From contig NC_134032.1 of the NCBI RefSeq assembly GCF_964204645.1, positions 11,216,275 through 11,280,274 of the forward strand: DNA of 64,000 bases. Direction: 5' to 3'. Source of the DNA: Tubulanus polymorphus (Eukaryota; Nemertea; Palaeonemertea; Tubulaniformes; Tubulanidae). Shown here in pieces: positions 50,601 to 62,877 of the stretch. Position 1 is the stretch's first letter; each line of letters starts with the position of its first letter. The notes below the pieces were generated by a model. That model did not search any database. It saw only the letters and a list, made by a program, of their open reading frames with translations, and was not told the DNA's origin. A program made the translations under genes and the position numbers.

Positions 50601-53600
50601 GTTATTTCTATACTGTTGGAGATAGGGGGTGGCGACTACCCTGGAAACGCTGAGGTTTAGTTCTTCTGTAGAATGTTTTCTTTTTTTATCGTGTGTAAGA
50701 ATTTTGGAATCCGATGCCGGGTTTCATGATGATCGTGTAGTCGGTCGGTTTTTATGGCGTATCATTCATGTCTGTCGGAATACCTTGAAACTTCAACTGT
50801 GTCTGCGGTGAGCTGTGGATGCCGGTAGTCGAGGGGAGGCTGGGAGAACGTTTGAGCGAGTTCAGCTACGTGTTAAAAGTTAAAAAAAAAGATTTAGCCT
50901 ATTATATGAAGCTGGTAAAACCCTGGACATAAGCAACCTCCGGAGTGGGGTCTGAAAATGTGGAGCATGTGCTAGGCACAGCGAATGGCCTTTAGCGTAC
51001 CTGGACGAATGTTGAAGGAATGCAAAGGAATAAACCGATTTATGAAATGCCCTGAATTCAGTGGGATGTCAATGAATATATTCATTTTAGAAAGTAGGAT
51101 GAATAGGAGAGAGTCCAAAACGAATCTTTGTCAATTTTTGATTTGATAAATCGATTTTTGTTTTAGTCATTTGAATTTGTGTATTATGTAGTTTTAATTG
51201 TACCAAAAATACGTTTTATGTATTTTTGATCGTACATATAATCTATTTTGCATGCTATGAGTGTAGCTAGTTTACTAATACAGGAAAGTTCAGTGTATAT
51301 GTGTGAGAGGAGGAGATGGGGGTCTTGGCAACTTTCCGTTATTGCTACGAGTAAATGGCCTCGATGCTGTACATGTAAACATTACAAGAACAGCCTTCAT
51401 CGTTATGTTTAACTGGTGATGAGAACGAACTGGAAAATAGAATCGTAGAGTTTGGGGTGAGGGGAGGGGTTTAATAGGTCTGTCTGACGTGACACCAGAC
51501 CCAGTCCCACACTTTGCAGCTAGAGAATAGAATTATAGAGTTAGGGGTGAGGAGAGGGGTTTTAATAGGTTCTCCAGACCCAGTGCTACGGTTAAAGTAC
51601 ATAAGGCTCGAACTTGAGCTGTTTCTGAACAGTATTTTTCTTTTATTCGCAATGTAATTTAATGCACGGGTAAATAATATGAAATTCTCCGGAGTCGGTG
51701 CCAAAAGCAAATATCACCACCAACACAAACGCACGGTTTATGAAACATTGCCAAAGGTTAAGAATGTGCGCATTGTGTCAATCAATGTGAATATGGTTTT
51801 AAAAAAAGATAGCGACAAACGAACGAAAAGTTGCTTCTAGACTCGATTATTTAAGACTGGGTGAATTCAGATGCAAGTATTTGAAAAAAAATTGACCAGA
51901 AAATGATAATAGTCGACGGAATAGTTTATGCTATTTCAGGTTCAACCCATGAAAAGCTTTTAGGGGGGTGGGGTTATTTTTATGCGCTAATGATTTTGAA
52001 TGAAGATATATTTCATCCGGTATGAACTCGCGTCGGGAGGGAGGTGCAATTGCTTTATTCACAGCACTTGAAATAAGTCGGATGGTGGGTGGGGCTCTCA
52101 AATCGTTTTTTTTTTTAAATAATTTTCGTAAATTTATTTGGACCTTACAGAGCAGAATAAGACAATCATAAATGTACAAAATGTGTCGAGGTTTCGTCCA
52201 AAGCCAAACAAGGCTGTACTCAAAGAGGGGATGAAATCTAAACACTGATGCTGACAATTACAATGAGAGTAGAGATTCCCTCCTGGATATACTAGTCAGG
52301 TACAGAACATGGGTCAGTTGAGAAAAGCCAATTGGACAGGGGGGTTTAGTAATATTGTATACTCACCGGACTAAAAATTAGGGAGGGGTTAAGTAATATT
52401 GTATACTCACCGGACTAAAAATAAGGCGGGGGAGGGTATCTATTGTCAAGGGCTCTGAAGGATCTTTTGGGAAACAAAATTTTCAAGTATTTCACACGAA
52501 ACCGTCACTATTAATTGATTCAAATCTATCATTTTCTTGGGATACTGGCGATGCAAGATCGAAGGACAAGACAAATTTCTTAAAATTCGTATTGTCACAA
52601 TATCTGTATTGATTGACGTTGTGTAATAATGAATTTACCCGAGAAGTGACTTATTGGTCGGGGTTTAGTGCGAACGTCAATCCGTAAGATTTATCTCCTT
52701 CAAAATCCAATTACTGATAGATCGATCCCCGCTCCTGCGCGATTCCTGTAATCTGCTTATAATCCAATCACTGTGTAGAACGAGAGCGGATCAATATCCA
52801 TTCCGTCTGCTGCGTTTTGAAATATTGATTAACGCGTGTTCAAACGAATCCGGCTCCAACAACTTCACAGTTTCATCGGTAACGACTAAAATGACACCGA
52901 ACTGAACGCATTGTTTTGTAGGTAACGAGTCTGATTATCAATTCTGAACCCGGTTTCAATTCTGAACAGTTCTTTTAACGGTTAAATTTGACTCAATTTA
53001 GTTCGTGTTCATATTAGCCGCGGTGGCTCGGAGACGATTTGGCTCGGGCCAAATTGGCCTTGATCAGACCCCAGTCAAATTAGGCCCATACCTAACTACA
53101 TGTACATAATGCATTCACATGTAAATCACTCACTTGTGAGGTTAGATACTTCTCTAGTAGAACCAGTTAGCATTCACACGGAATAATTTGACCCGTGCTC
53201 AAATTTGGCACAAGCCTCGTCCAACGTTTTTGGTCGGCTATGTTCGGCTTGTGTCTAACAGGCGCGGACCTATTTGGTACCAACCAGTGTGAGTGGTTGG
53301 CCCTGGATTAATTTGGCATAGGTTGAATTTGGCCCAGCTCAAAACCAATCGTGTGATAGTGGCTTTTAGTTGCAGCTGTGGCTAAGGACTCTTTGACTTA
53401 TGATATTTGAAATTCTCTGCACTTGATGTTTCGATGACCAAGTCTTATCAGTCAATGATTAAATAGAATTTATTGAAGATTGATTTTTTCCTCTTGTCAA
53501 ATTTTTCTGATATTTGTTTTGTTTTGTTTGTGTAGTTGTTACAGTCGACCGGACTGCGACTCAACGACCCGAGACTCCGTGAGTCGATGCACAATTTCAC

Positions 53601-56600
53601 GAGCGTTCAGCGACAAGTTTCCGAATTTGACGGCACGGATGGAATTTTGGTCGACCGCGAGACGTTCAGAGAGTAAGTGTATAGATGTAGATAGCGCTAC
53701 TAATATCTTCTGTTATAGGTGGCGCTAATAGAAACCCTAGTTTAAAGAGGGTGGTAATAGATAAAAATGATTAGCTAGTACATGTATTTGAAATGAGGCC
53801 AGTTTGAAAGACCTGTCTCAACTTGGCTGAGGTGAATTATCCTTGGGTTGTATTTAGGATAAAGTGGTTCCATGACTCTTAATTCTTGGTAAAATTTGAC
53901 GGAATCATCGGAATGTTGAATTATGCTGAACTTCAGGGGGACCTTAAGATCTGTTTGTTATTATTGATAGCTCATTATATCCAGTATTAAATTATCTAGA
54001 TTGTCTTACTTGGGGACGGCATTCTAAATTTGCAATAAGTTTCGAGTTCATTATAACAAGATTCCACTGTACGAAATTGAAATTAGTTCATTTTGGATTT
54101 GAAGAGTCAAATATCTTCCATTTTCGCAGAATTTTTTCAATCAATTCTAAACGCAATATCAGATTTTTGTTTGGTTTCTATTTGCGCGCAGGTGTGTATC
54201 GGATAACGTAGTGTTGATCGGTCGCGCGTTTCGCAATCAGTTCGTTATTCCAGAGTTCTCAAAATTCACCAATCAGCTCGATCAAATCTACTGGAAATGC
54301 CGTACGAACACGACCGGTAAAGTGGCTGATTATATCCCGCAGCTGGCGCGATTCTCCCCCGACTACTGGGGCGTCAGCGTTTGCACGATCGACGGACAGC
54401 GGTGAGTAAAAATGGATGCCTCCGTGAATCCCCCTATGACATTGTCAAATCATTGCCAAAAGATGGCTGTTGCCATGAACCCCCCATATGACATCATCAG
54501 TTTGATGCTGATTACTGTCAGACTCTTGGCTCTACCTCCATAAATCCCCCTATGACATCATCAAATTTAATGCTGATTACTGTAAGACTCTTGGCTCTAC
54601 CTACATAAATCCCCCTATGACATCATCAAATTTCCAAGCAGTTTGACACTTCAAGAAAAGATGACTGTTACAGCGAATCCTTCTATGATTGGATGGACAC
54701 TTGCAGAATATAAAGCTACCTCCAAAACTCCCCTTATGACATCACTTTGAATGTATTTACAAGATTTTATAAATCCCCCATGACCCATGACATCATCGAA
54801 TTATCTATATGACCCTAATATATACAAGTTCGTACCTAGTGTATTTTGAGTGGCAAGAAACCCGAAAAGGGTAGTTCTATTGGAAAAAACAATAGTATTT
54901 GCAAAAGGGCACTTTTTTCTGAGGGTCTAGGTATGGCCATAATCAGATCTATATCTACTGGGGACATGAAAGCATGTATTTTCATATATTTTCAGTCATT
55001 CAATTGGAGATGCTAATATACATTTTTGTCTGCAATCAGTCAGTAAACCGTTAAACTACGCGCTGGCACTCAGCGACCTCGGATCGGAGGTCGTACACCA
55101 GTATGTCGGTCAGGAGCCAAGTGGCGGTTCATTCAATGAACTCAGTCTTAATACCTCGAGTGAGTAGAATTTAAAAATCGGCGAAACGTCGGATATAACG
55201 ATTTTTTTAACGAATCAATGGACATTTTGGCCCAAATTTGAAACTGTAGAAGCATTGGATCGAAGTTCCTCGGTTGTTGATTTGTTAAGTTGTCTTCAGA
55301 TTCGACTCAAAACTGTTGAGTTTTTGGTGCAGAGTCTATAACTGGCTCCTGAAGTAAGACTCTAAATTGAGTTCATTCAGTTCAGGATTTTTATCAACGA
55401 TGTTTATAATTTTCTCTCGTCGCGTAGGTCGGCCTCACAATCCGATGATAAACTCGGGAGCGATCGTGATTTCTTCGCTGTTGAAGAATCAGCTGAAACT
55501 CGCCGACCGATTCGACTACGTAAGTTTACGTAATTACGATGTTTATGTAGATTACGTACATTTTCATATATAAACAGGGGCTCTCGGGGGTTTGTAGTAA
55601 GTATGACTAAGTCGGAAAGAAATGCTTACTTTTGGAAAAATAATTTAGGCTAGGCACAGATTCATGCTCAATTTTCAGGTAAGATCCTAAAAGTGTTGAA
55701 AAGCTCTTAATTTTTGGAATGAATGTCATCACAGGAATTATCCATTGACAAAACCTAATCGATGCCTATGTGTCTGTCTCAATGTTTGAAATCATTAAAA
55801 AACTCCATCTTTTGATCAGGATGAAGTTGCTCACTTATGACCTGAAAAATTGCAGAAACAGCTGAATTCAGCCTTGGTCTTACTGCTACAGACCCTATTG
55901 CTGATGTTAAAACACACAGGGGTCAGTTGCTTAAAGTTGGTTAAAGTTAACTGGTGGATGAATGCCATAGTGACAATGGAAATTGTATTGCAGCCATGCT
56001 GTTTGTCTACCTGTTGACTCGAACCAACTTTTGAGCAACTGACACCCGGAGCCTAATCTAACTGTTGAACTGGGTCCTGAAGAATTAAAGCTGATTAAAT
56101 CCATCTGCTCTGATAGACTCACTATGTACTGTATGGTTTCACTATTTGTTGCAGATTCTAGGGATGTATCGCAGACTGGCTGGTGGTGAATTCCTCGGCT
56201 TCAGCAACGCTACGTAAGTTGAACGAATATCCATTTTCGAAATGCATCTATAGTATTCCTTCGAATAATCGTGAGTAATAATAATTTGCTGATGTTTATT
56301 TTGTCGTTTCCAGGTTCTTGTCGGAACGAGAAACAGCCGATCGGAATTTCGCGCTCGGTTATTACATGAAAGAAAATAAGTGTTTTCCGGAAGGAGCAAA
56401 TCTACTGGAAACGTTGGATTTCTATTTTCAGGTACCGTATGTTCCGGTCTATAAGCCCACCCGGCCTATAAGCTGAGTCTCCTCTTCGGCCTCTCCAGGG
56501 GACAGTTGCTCAATAGTTTGTTAAATATAACCAGCGGATAAATACCATAGTAACAATGAACTTTTAATTGTCACTATGTCAACTATCCACTGGATAACTC

Positions 56601-59444
56601 CGTCAATTTTTGAGCAAATGGTCCTTTTTGCCTTGGGACCAGCAAATAAGCCTAGGCCCTTTATCAGAATCTTACCGGTAGATTACGCTTGATTTGTCTT
56701 GAGATGTTGTAAGAGATCAACTGTTACTGATTTTCAGTATTAGTTACTATTTTATATCGAGAAATACTGATTTGATATGTTTGATGCATACAGAAATATG
56801 ACAAAGGTTACTATGAGTCTTACGGTTAATTACTGATTAATTTGAAAAAACTTTTTTCATATTTCAATGATATGTAATTGAAAAAAATTCAATTTGTTAC
56901 CGATAGCACTTTTCAGTCCTGGATTCGATGAAAATAAAACTATTGCGTTATATTTTGTAGTTGTGTTCGATCGAAGCGACCGGTGAGTCGGCTAGCGTAA
57001 TGGCCGCCACGTTAGCTAACGGAGGAATATGTCCGATAACCGGGGACCGCGTGCTCGACGCCGACTCAGTCAGGAATACTCTCTCACTGATGCATTCGTG
57101 TGGCATGTACGATTATTCGGGACAATTCGCTTTTCAAGTGAGTATCAAGATCCATTTGTCAGGGCGGCCATTTTGCCTGGAAGTCAGAGAAAGAGGAATT
57201 TCTTTTCTTTAGGAAAGTCAGGGAATTTTGTAAAATAAAAAGCTAAAATCAGGGAAAAGTTTAATTTGTTGAGAAAGAGATTGCATGTACATGTATCATC
57301 AAACGGTTTTAATATTTGACTTGATTCTTAATGGATCAGTTGCTCGATAGTTGGTTGGTGACTAGCCCCTGCATGTAAGGGAAAAAGCAAAACAAACTGG
57401 TTTAATTTGTTGGTTTCATTAACAGGTTGGGTTACCTGGTAAATCTGGCGTGTCCGGCGCGATCATGTTAGTTGTGCCGAATGTATTCGGAATGTGTATG
57501 TGGTCGCCACCGTTAGACGCAACCGGTAACAGTTGCCGTGGAATACAGATGTGTCAGGTAAATCCAAAATTCATATCGTCTTTCCTTAGACAGTAGGAAT
57601 GAAACAGAATGATCGCTTCGCCCAGGTTCAGAATAAACCCGGGTAATCGAGACTGCCTTTATCAGTAACAAATCCTACTTTAATTCAATTGTTGAAATCC
57701 TCTAAAATGAGAAGGTTGTCATCAATAACTACCGGTAATCATAATTTTACTGAATTGTTGAAGTCATTGATAATCAGGAGGCCGTTATTAGTTACTGATT
57801 GTAATTTTACTGAGTCATTGAGAACGAAAAGGAATAACTTATCATAATTTTTATGAATCGTTTAAGTCATTCGAAATGAGAAGGTCTTCACATTGATAAC
57901 CAATCATAATTATAATGAAATGTTAAGGTCATTCAAAATCATAAAGTCGTCATTAGTAACTGACTTATCGCGATTTCATTTCAACTGGCCCCTAAGTTTA
58001 AGTTGAGTCTATGAATCTTGATTCCTGATTCCTGATTCACAACTCACTTTTTTCATCTGGTGCTATTTCAGGAGTTGGTCAACACGTACAATTTTCATAA
58101 TTATGACAATCTGAAATACGCCACGCAGAAGACCGACCCAAGACGGCGCCGTATCGATAATAAAGCTCAGGATATCGTTAATTTATTGTTCGGCGCTTTC
58201 AACGGCGACGTCAGCGCAATCAGACGGTAATTATAGTCATACTTTGTTAAACTGCAATACTGTTTTGACGTTGAAAAAGTATGAAAATTTTACACGCTCT
58301 GTTATTGTTTTATCCCGGATCGTGGCTTTGATTTGAAGGGGAAGGAAAGGGTCGAGAATCATCCCCTGTTTATGTCATATAAGAATGTAATTTATTATCG
58401 TTTGTTTATCGATGTAATGTACCAGATTTATATAATCTATTTGTTGATTTGCCAATACCTGTCCCATGTAATTGAAAAGATATTCCCAAGCCTGTACCAA
58501 TAAAGGGAATATGCCCTGTATTTCATTCAAAGGAGAGGGGTGTTAGTGAGGGGTATCAGGACATCTAGAATCTATCAAATGTCTCTCTCCTTTGTACAAA
58601 ATATTCGGAAAATTATACAGGGGTGAAAATGATAAATTCCTTCAGAATTTTTTGCGATGTTTGAAAAGATTGATCGACCCTCGACGACGGTGGAATCAAA
58701 TTTTCATCCCCAATCGACGATTTTAAACGCCGGTGTTGTTTGTTTTAGGTACGCGTTGTCTGGAATGGACATGCGACAGTCGGACTACGACGGTCGCACC
58801 GCCTTGCATCTAGCCGCCGCTGAAGGTCACGCGGAGGTCGTTACTTTCTTACTGGAGAAATGCGACGTTCCGTTAACGCCAAAAGACAGGTCAGTGCTTC
58901 GAACGGTCACTCGTTTTAAGATATTTAACTTCAGATGGTTACCCTTAATAGCTTGAGGAAATTGGATAATTTTGAAAAATTCCACGGGGGTGTCTTGCAT
59001 AATGGACATACTGTGTCGTGTCTACACCTCAGTGCGGTGTATCGTTAGTTACTAATATTTCAACATGTTTGACAGGTGCTGCCATCGTTCAATTGAGATT
59101 AACTAATTTCAAATAACATTGATACACTTTGATACAGCGTACTAGCAAATTTCATAACCGATTTATACACTGCATTGTGATGTAGAAACATCATTTATGA
59201 CAAAGTTCTTGTTTGTATCACCAGGTGGGGCTTTACACCGATGTGCGACGCCAAACGTTTCGGTCATGACTCCGTCGTCGAGATTCTGAACAATCACGAA
59301 CACAAACTGTCTGACTTGGAACAACAGAAGATCGACGACGACAAACAATGTAACGTCGCCAATAGTGACGATAGTACAATCAGCAGCGACGATTATGCTC
59401 CAAGTACGAACGATAAAAGCGATTTGGAACCGCACAAAGATTAA
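44603..59444 (+). CDS. GLS: Glutaminase, mitochondrial, with ankyrin C-terminus (kidney-type layout)
   Basis: Fourteen exons: 44603-44775, 45800-45862, 50338-50428, 53536-53672, 54192-54401, 54996-55159, 55428-55519, 56155-56213, 56314-56431, 56961-57137, 57426-57557, 58072-58226, 58749-58889 and 59225-59444, all in phase, 643 residues. It hydrolyses glutamine to glutamate and ammonia in mitochondria. Exon 1 encodes an arginine- and leucine-rich, acid-poor presequence ([20 protein letters not shown]). An EF-hand-like helical domain (exons 3-5) is followed by the beta-lactamase-like catalytic domain. Catalytic S239 and K242 lie in QSVSK; N288 in MINSG; then [27 protein letters not shown] and GKSGVSG. 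Ankyrin repeats (exons 12-14, [20 protein letters not shown]) and an acidic tail finish it. Size and layout match the long vertebrate KGA form. The activation loop reads SFNELSLN rather than KGA's FNKLFLN. Intron 2 is 4.5 kb and full of repeats; an unseen extra exon there is possible, though the flanking phases already match. Confidence 0.96.
46850..47110. repeat. Dispersed repeat copies in glutaminase intron 2
   Basis: The phrase CGACTGACTGGGTCAACTTTTAAG at 46985-47010 is shared with 19275-19300, and in inverted form with 4240-4330. From about 47040 the text leads into the right end of a family C MITE (TTTTTCGTGAAACTGGATAT). Confidence 0.5.
47298..47412. mobile_element. MITE family C copy in glutaminase intron 2
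   Basis: The ends GGCCGGGTTTCACAAGAAAA and TTTTTTTTGTGAAACTGGGA are inverted repeats of the type seen at 34503-34640. It has no ORF. Confidence 0.65.
48000..50330. other. Rest of glutaminase intron 2, no gene seen
   Basis: Only short ORFs are present. Positions 49965-50130 belong to the AGACTGGTCTTAAGTTG dispersed family. Positions 49390-49485 form an inverted repeat (GACTGGTATTTAATTTAGCG ... TTGATACCAGTCTCTAAAG). Short tandem text near 47235 is (GT)n. Confidence 0.45.
51430..51590 (+). repeat. Tandem duplication, about 105 bp unit
   Basis: GTTTGGGGTGAGGGGAGGGG with CCAGACCCAGTCCCAC recurs as GTTAGGGGTGAGGAGAGGGG with CCAGACCCAGTGCTAC. It lies in glutaminase intron 3. Confidence 0.8.
52340..52440 (+). 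repeat. Two tandem copies of about 50 bp
   Basis: AAGTAATATTGTATACTCAC followed by CGGACTAAAAATA occurs twice in a row. It lies in glutaminase intron 3. Confidence 0.9.
53030..53360. repeat. Dispersed repeat with repeated AATTTGGC phrases
   Basis: AATTTGGC, ATTTGGCCC and their complements recur six or more times in both directions in about 330 bases just before glutaminase exon 4. It looks like a non-autonomous element with subterminal repeats. Its ends are not defined. Confidence 0.5.
54415..54800 (+). repeat. Minisatellite, unit about 80 bp, in glutaminase intron 5
   Basis: AATCCCCCTATGACATCATC recurs with small changes at least five times. The text between, GATTACTGTMAGACTCTTGGC, is also repeated. 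It begins 20 bases after exon 5. Confidence 0.85.
55918..56049. mobile_element. MITE family A copy 2
   Basis: The left end GGGTCAGTTGCTTAAAGTTG and right end CAACTTTTGAGCAACTGACACC are inverted repeats. It has the same family interior (AACTGGTGGATGAATGCCAT) as 1740-2036. It lies in glutaminase intron 7. Confidence 0.8.
56504..56625. mobile_element. MITE family A copy 3
   Basis: GGACAGTTGCTCAATAGTTT at the left and TTTTTGAGCAAATGGTCC at the right. The interior AACTATCCACTGGATAAC matches copy 1 and supplies the uninterrupted version of the site where copy 1 was hit by the TA-flanked MITE. Confidence 0.8.
58960..59210. mobile_element. Worn relative of the piggyBac-type MITE
   Basis: GTGTCTACACCTCAGTGCGG, GTTTGACAGGTGCTGCCATC and ATACACTGCATTGTGATGTA match the interior of 30853-31140. 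The CCCTTTCAGTGC ends are eroded. It lies in the last glutaminase intron. Confidence 0.75.
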
Positions 59445-61685
59445 AGATCGCGCGTAGGCTCATCATCCGCAACGGCCAAATATAAATTGCCATCAATGAA
59501 CTGTGATATTATTGTACAGTGTAAAATATGCTGTTAAAATTGAGTAACTTCCAATGCAATGCAATGCGGAGACTGCACCAATGCAATGTAGACTACTGAT
59601 GCGTTATTTACTGTGCAGATTCGATACAATGTAGACTGATCAAGAGATTGGGGTTCGATTTCAGGAGTACATTTATTGTTACGGCAAACTGTTATTTTAG
59701 TGCCTAATGTTCTAAGAAGTATTAGTAGATGCTGGATTTGATGTTTAGATCACAGGGTTCTGTTAAAAAAAACTGGTTTTATTTAATTCCAAAATGAATG
59801 AAACTGGTTAATCTAGTTAAAACTGGTCTACAAAACTATGCCCCCAGGTGGTCTCGAGGCAGCGTCGAGGGAATTATTGGCTTTGAAATATCTGGGGAAA
59901 AAAAGAATCTCAAGATCTTCTTTTCCCCTCTGAAAACTAGAATATCTTTTAATGAAAATGTTTTTGAGAAAACCTTTTATCTGTACTTCACTTGTTATAC
60001 TGGGACTGGTTCTTCAGTTGTGAGTTAAATTTCAGGCTGTGGATGAAAATAAGCTTGTTTTGACTGGAGTCCTGGACCCAGTTCCACAGTCATGAGTTAA
60101 CTCTGAGTTAAAGTTAGTTCATTTTCAAAGTTTTAACCCAGGGCCAAATCTTAACTCAGAACTGTGGAACTGGACCCTGTTATTTAAGTCACGACTGTTG
60201 TTCGGTATCCTGATTGTTTGTTTTTTGTTAGTTTTTGCTTTGTTAAAGAGAATATGTTTTATGTTGTTTCGATGAAAAAATTTGCTATTATGACATTCTA
60301 TTGGGAGTAAGCCCGGGGAAGATTACTGTTCACCCTCTACAACCAGGGAGCTGAATACTTAGAGGTTTATTCTGCGCTTGAATAGGGTTAATTGCTCCAG
60401 GGTCTTCTTCACTTCATTATGAATTAATGAATTGATTAATCAGATCACAGCCACTTTTTTGTGCTTTATACCGTAAGATGGTTCGGTCACATTGTTTTAT
60501 GCAAATTTATGAAAATATTTTTTTCTTGCCATTTTGTCCTATTCATCGGAGTTTCAGGACTTCAACTGTCATTTGTATATTTGTATATATTGTAAATATT
60601 AGATACGTTCAAACCTGCTTGATTTAGATCAGTATAATGGGATTTTGATCTAATGCGGATATTACAGCAGTACTAACTTCATTCAGATGACTGGCAACTG
60701 CCCAGATTTCTCCGAATTAAGTACAGAGTAAATCCGAACTACTAATAATAGTTTATGTGGTTCCATGGTTAGATAGACCAAATATTTCATCTGAATGAAG
60801 TGAAAATCCGGATTGAATAACCTGAATTAGGCGATTTCAACTGTAAATATGTATATCTATGAATGTAGGTAAGATATCATCTTTGATCTGGATTTTCTCA
60901 TCATGGAATGTATGAATTTCATCAATCCCAGGCTATCTCAATTAAGTAGGTTTGACCATCGTTTGATTCTGGTTACATTTAGGTATAAGTGTTTTTCGAA
61001 AGTACATTTTTTGGAAGGGTTTACACCGCTTTAGATCTGACCTACCCGGTAGTAGGAATTGCTCCCTCTCTTAACGTATATGCTGTTAAGATCTGTCTCT
61101 CCCTAAGACAAAACTTCAGTATTTAAGGGATTATTATTAGGTACAGCTGCCTTATTCCACTTAACCATGACTTAATACTGTTAGACTGGCCATAGATGCA
61201 TATCAATTTTTGTGGACCTAGTTCTGTTGTGTGGGTTTATTTTTACTATGGATCCTATACCATAGTGTTAAGTTCTAATTGGAACTAGTTTGATTCTAGA
61301 CCTGGTTCAACAGTTATGGCTTGATTTTGACTTCCAAACCGAGAACCTAACATCTATAGTGGCGGAGCTTTGGTGAAAATAAACCCAAATTCATGACTTC
61401 ATGATATTCGATGCTTTTTGAAATATACAGGAATATAGTTTGCCTTTATTTAGTTAAATGTAAATTTTGTAAATAAAAATGATATTTAATTGGTGAAGAA
61501 TAAAGTCTTATTACAATTATCTCGAAAAAGAAAGTTCCACTTTATGTTGAATTTTATCAGGCCTTTTGAATCTTTTCTCTGAGGTTTTGAAAACCTTTGA
61601 ATTTTGGCACTATATGAAGATGATGGTCCTGATAATATCGAGGATAAGGAAGGTACATCATCAGGTGATGGAAAAGAAATTCTGA
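59445..61685 (+). other. Glutaminase 3' region
   Basis: This is probably a long 3' UTR or flank. An AATAAA signal is at about 61498 (GAAGAATAAAGTCTTATTAC). MITE family B lies at 60065-60180 with both ends clear (GGACCCAGTTCCACAG ... CTGTGGAACTGGACCC). No gene was recognised. Confidence 0.5.
60065..60180. mobile_element. MITE family B, best copy
   Basis: The inverted ends GGACCCAGTTCCACAG and CTGTGGAACTGGACCC extend inward to GAGTTAA / TTAACTC. The interior GAGTTAAAGTTAGTTCATTT matches 25440-25535. No target duplication was settled. Confidence 0.8.
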
Positions 61686-61689
61686 TTAG

Positions 61690-61920
61690 ATCGCCATCTA
61701 TTGGAATTACGCTGAACTGACCAGATTGCTCTCACTGCCCTCTTGCTCTTCTCTGATGTATTGAAATGGCACTCGCCATCTAGTGGATTGATTTAGTAGT
61801 ATAACGTATTTTCGAATATATCCATCAGATGGCGAGTGTGATCTTAACACATTAAAGAAGATCTAGAGAGATAAAAAGCGATGCAGTCAGTTCAGCAAAA
61901 TTCCAATAGATGGCGACCTA
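61690..61920. mobile_element. TIR element family D, copy 1
   Basis: The left end GATCGCCATCTATTGGAATT and right end AATTCCAATAGATGGCGACC are inverted repeats. Inward, CTGAACTGAC pairs with GTCAGTTCAG. A second copy is at 62430-62662. A B-box array follows directly on the right of this copy. Confidence 0.85.
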
Positions 61921-61944
61921 AGCTAAGGTATTGAATTAGATAAT

Positions 61945-62345
61945 GAACTGGGTTCGAACCCGGTCTATTGTTTCTGATTCTGAATGATCTGAATACTGGA
62001 AGCTGATAAACGGGGGTGTCCCAGGTTCGAATCTGATCTATTGATTCTGATTCTGTGTGATCTTGGTGTTGAAAGATGATAGACGGGTGTCCCGGGTTCG
62101 AACCCGATCTATTGATTCTGATTCTGAATGATCTGGACATTGAAAGATGACACATGGGGTGTTCTGGGCTCGAACCCGGTCTATTGTAACTGTTTCTGTG
62201 TGATCTGCATACTGAAAGAAGATAAACGAGGGTGTCTTGCGGGTTCGAACCTGGTCTATGGGAACTGAGTGACGGGTATGCTGAATTCATCATCTAGCTG
62301 GTGAATCTATGATAGGCAGGATTGTCCCAGGTTCGAACCCGATTG
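61945..62345. repeat. B-box minisatellite array III (opposite orientation)
   Basis: About six units near 61949, 62030, 62096, 62170, 62243 and 62330 have GGTGTCCC(A/G)GGTTCGAA followed by CCGATCTATTG. The core is the complement-oriented form of arrays I and II. Spacer text differs (TGATTCTGAATGATCTG). Confidence 0.88.
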
Positions 62346-62429
62346 GCATTGGTTATCGATTCTGGGTGGTTTCGTTGGGGCCAGATAAAAAGACAATTGA
62401 TTATCAATTATCAATTCCCTTAATTAAAC

Positions 62430-62662
62430 TCGCCACCTATTGGAATTTCACTGAACTGACCAGATTGCTCTCACTTGTCTCCCTTGCTCTTCTTCAATGT
62501 ATTGAAATCGCACTCGCCATCTGGGGGATTGATTGATAGTTTAACGTTTTATTCAAATTGATCCACTAGATTTCGAGTGTGATTTTAACACATTAAAGAA
62601 GAGCTAGAGAGATAAAAAGGCGGTGTAGTCAGTTCAACAAAATTCCAATAGATGGCGACCTA
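62430..62662. mobile_element. TIR element family D, copy 2
   Basis: CGCCACCTATTGGAATTTCA at the left and AAAATTCCAATAGATGGCGA at the right. The interior is nearly the same as 61690-61920 (CCAGATTGCTCTCACT, TTAACACATTAAAGAAGA). Confidence 0.85.
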
Positions 62663-62749
62663 ATGATGGCTTAGGGTACTGAATCAGATACTGAAGGAGT
62701 TCTATTGTTACTGATTTTGTGATCTGGATACGGAGAGATGAAAAACGGT

Positions 62750-62855
62750 GGTGTCCCGGGTTCGAACCCGGTCTATAGTTACTGATTCTGAGTGATCTGT
62801 ATACTGTCCAGATAATAAACGGAGTGTTCCAGGTTCGAATACGGTCTATTACTAT
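62750..62855. repeat. B-box minisatellite, short array IV
   Basis: Two units: GGTGTCCCGGGTTCGAACCC and GAGTGTTCCAGGTTCGAATA. They follow family D copy 2, as array III follows copy 1. Confidence 0.8.
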
Positions 62856-62877
62856 ATGGAAATAGAATGAGGGAAAT

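Noticed and set aside
61892-62293. 133-codon minus-strand ORF rich in RPGSNP repeats
   Set aside because: Again a translation of B-box array III.
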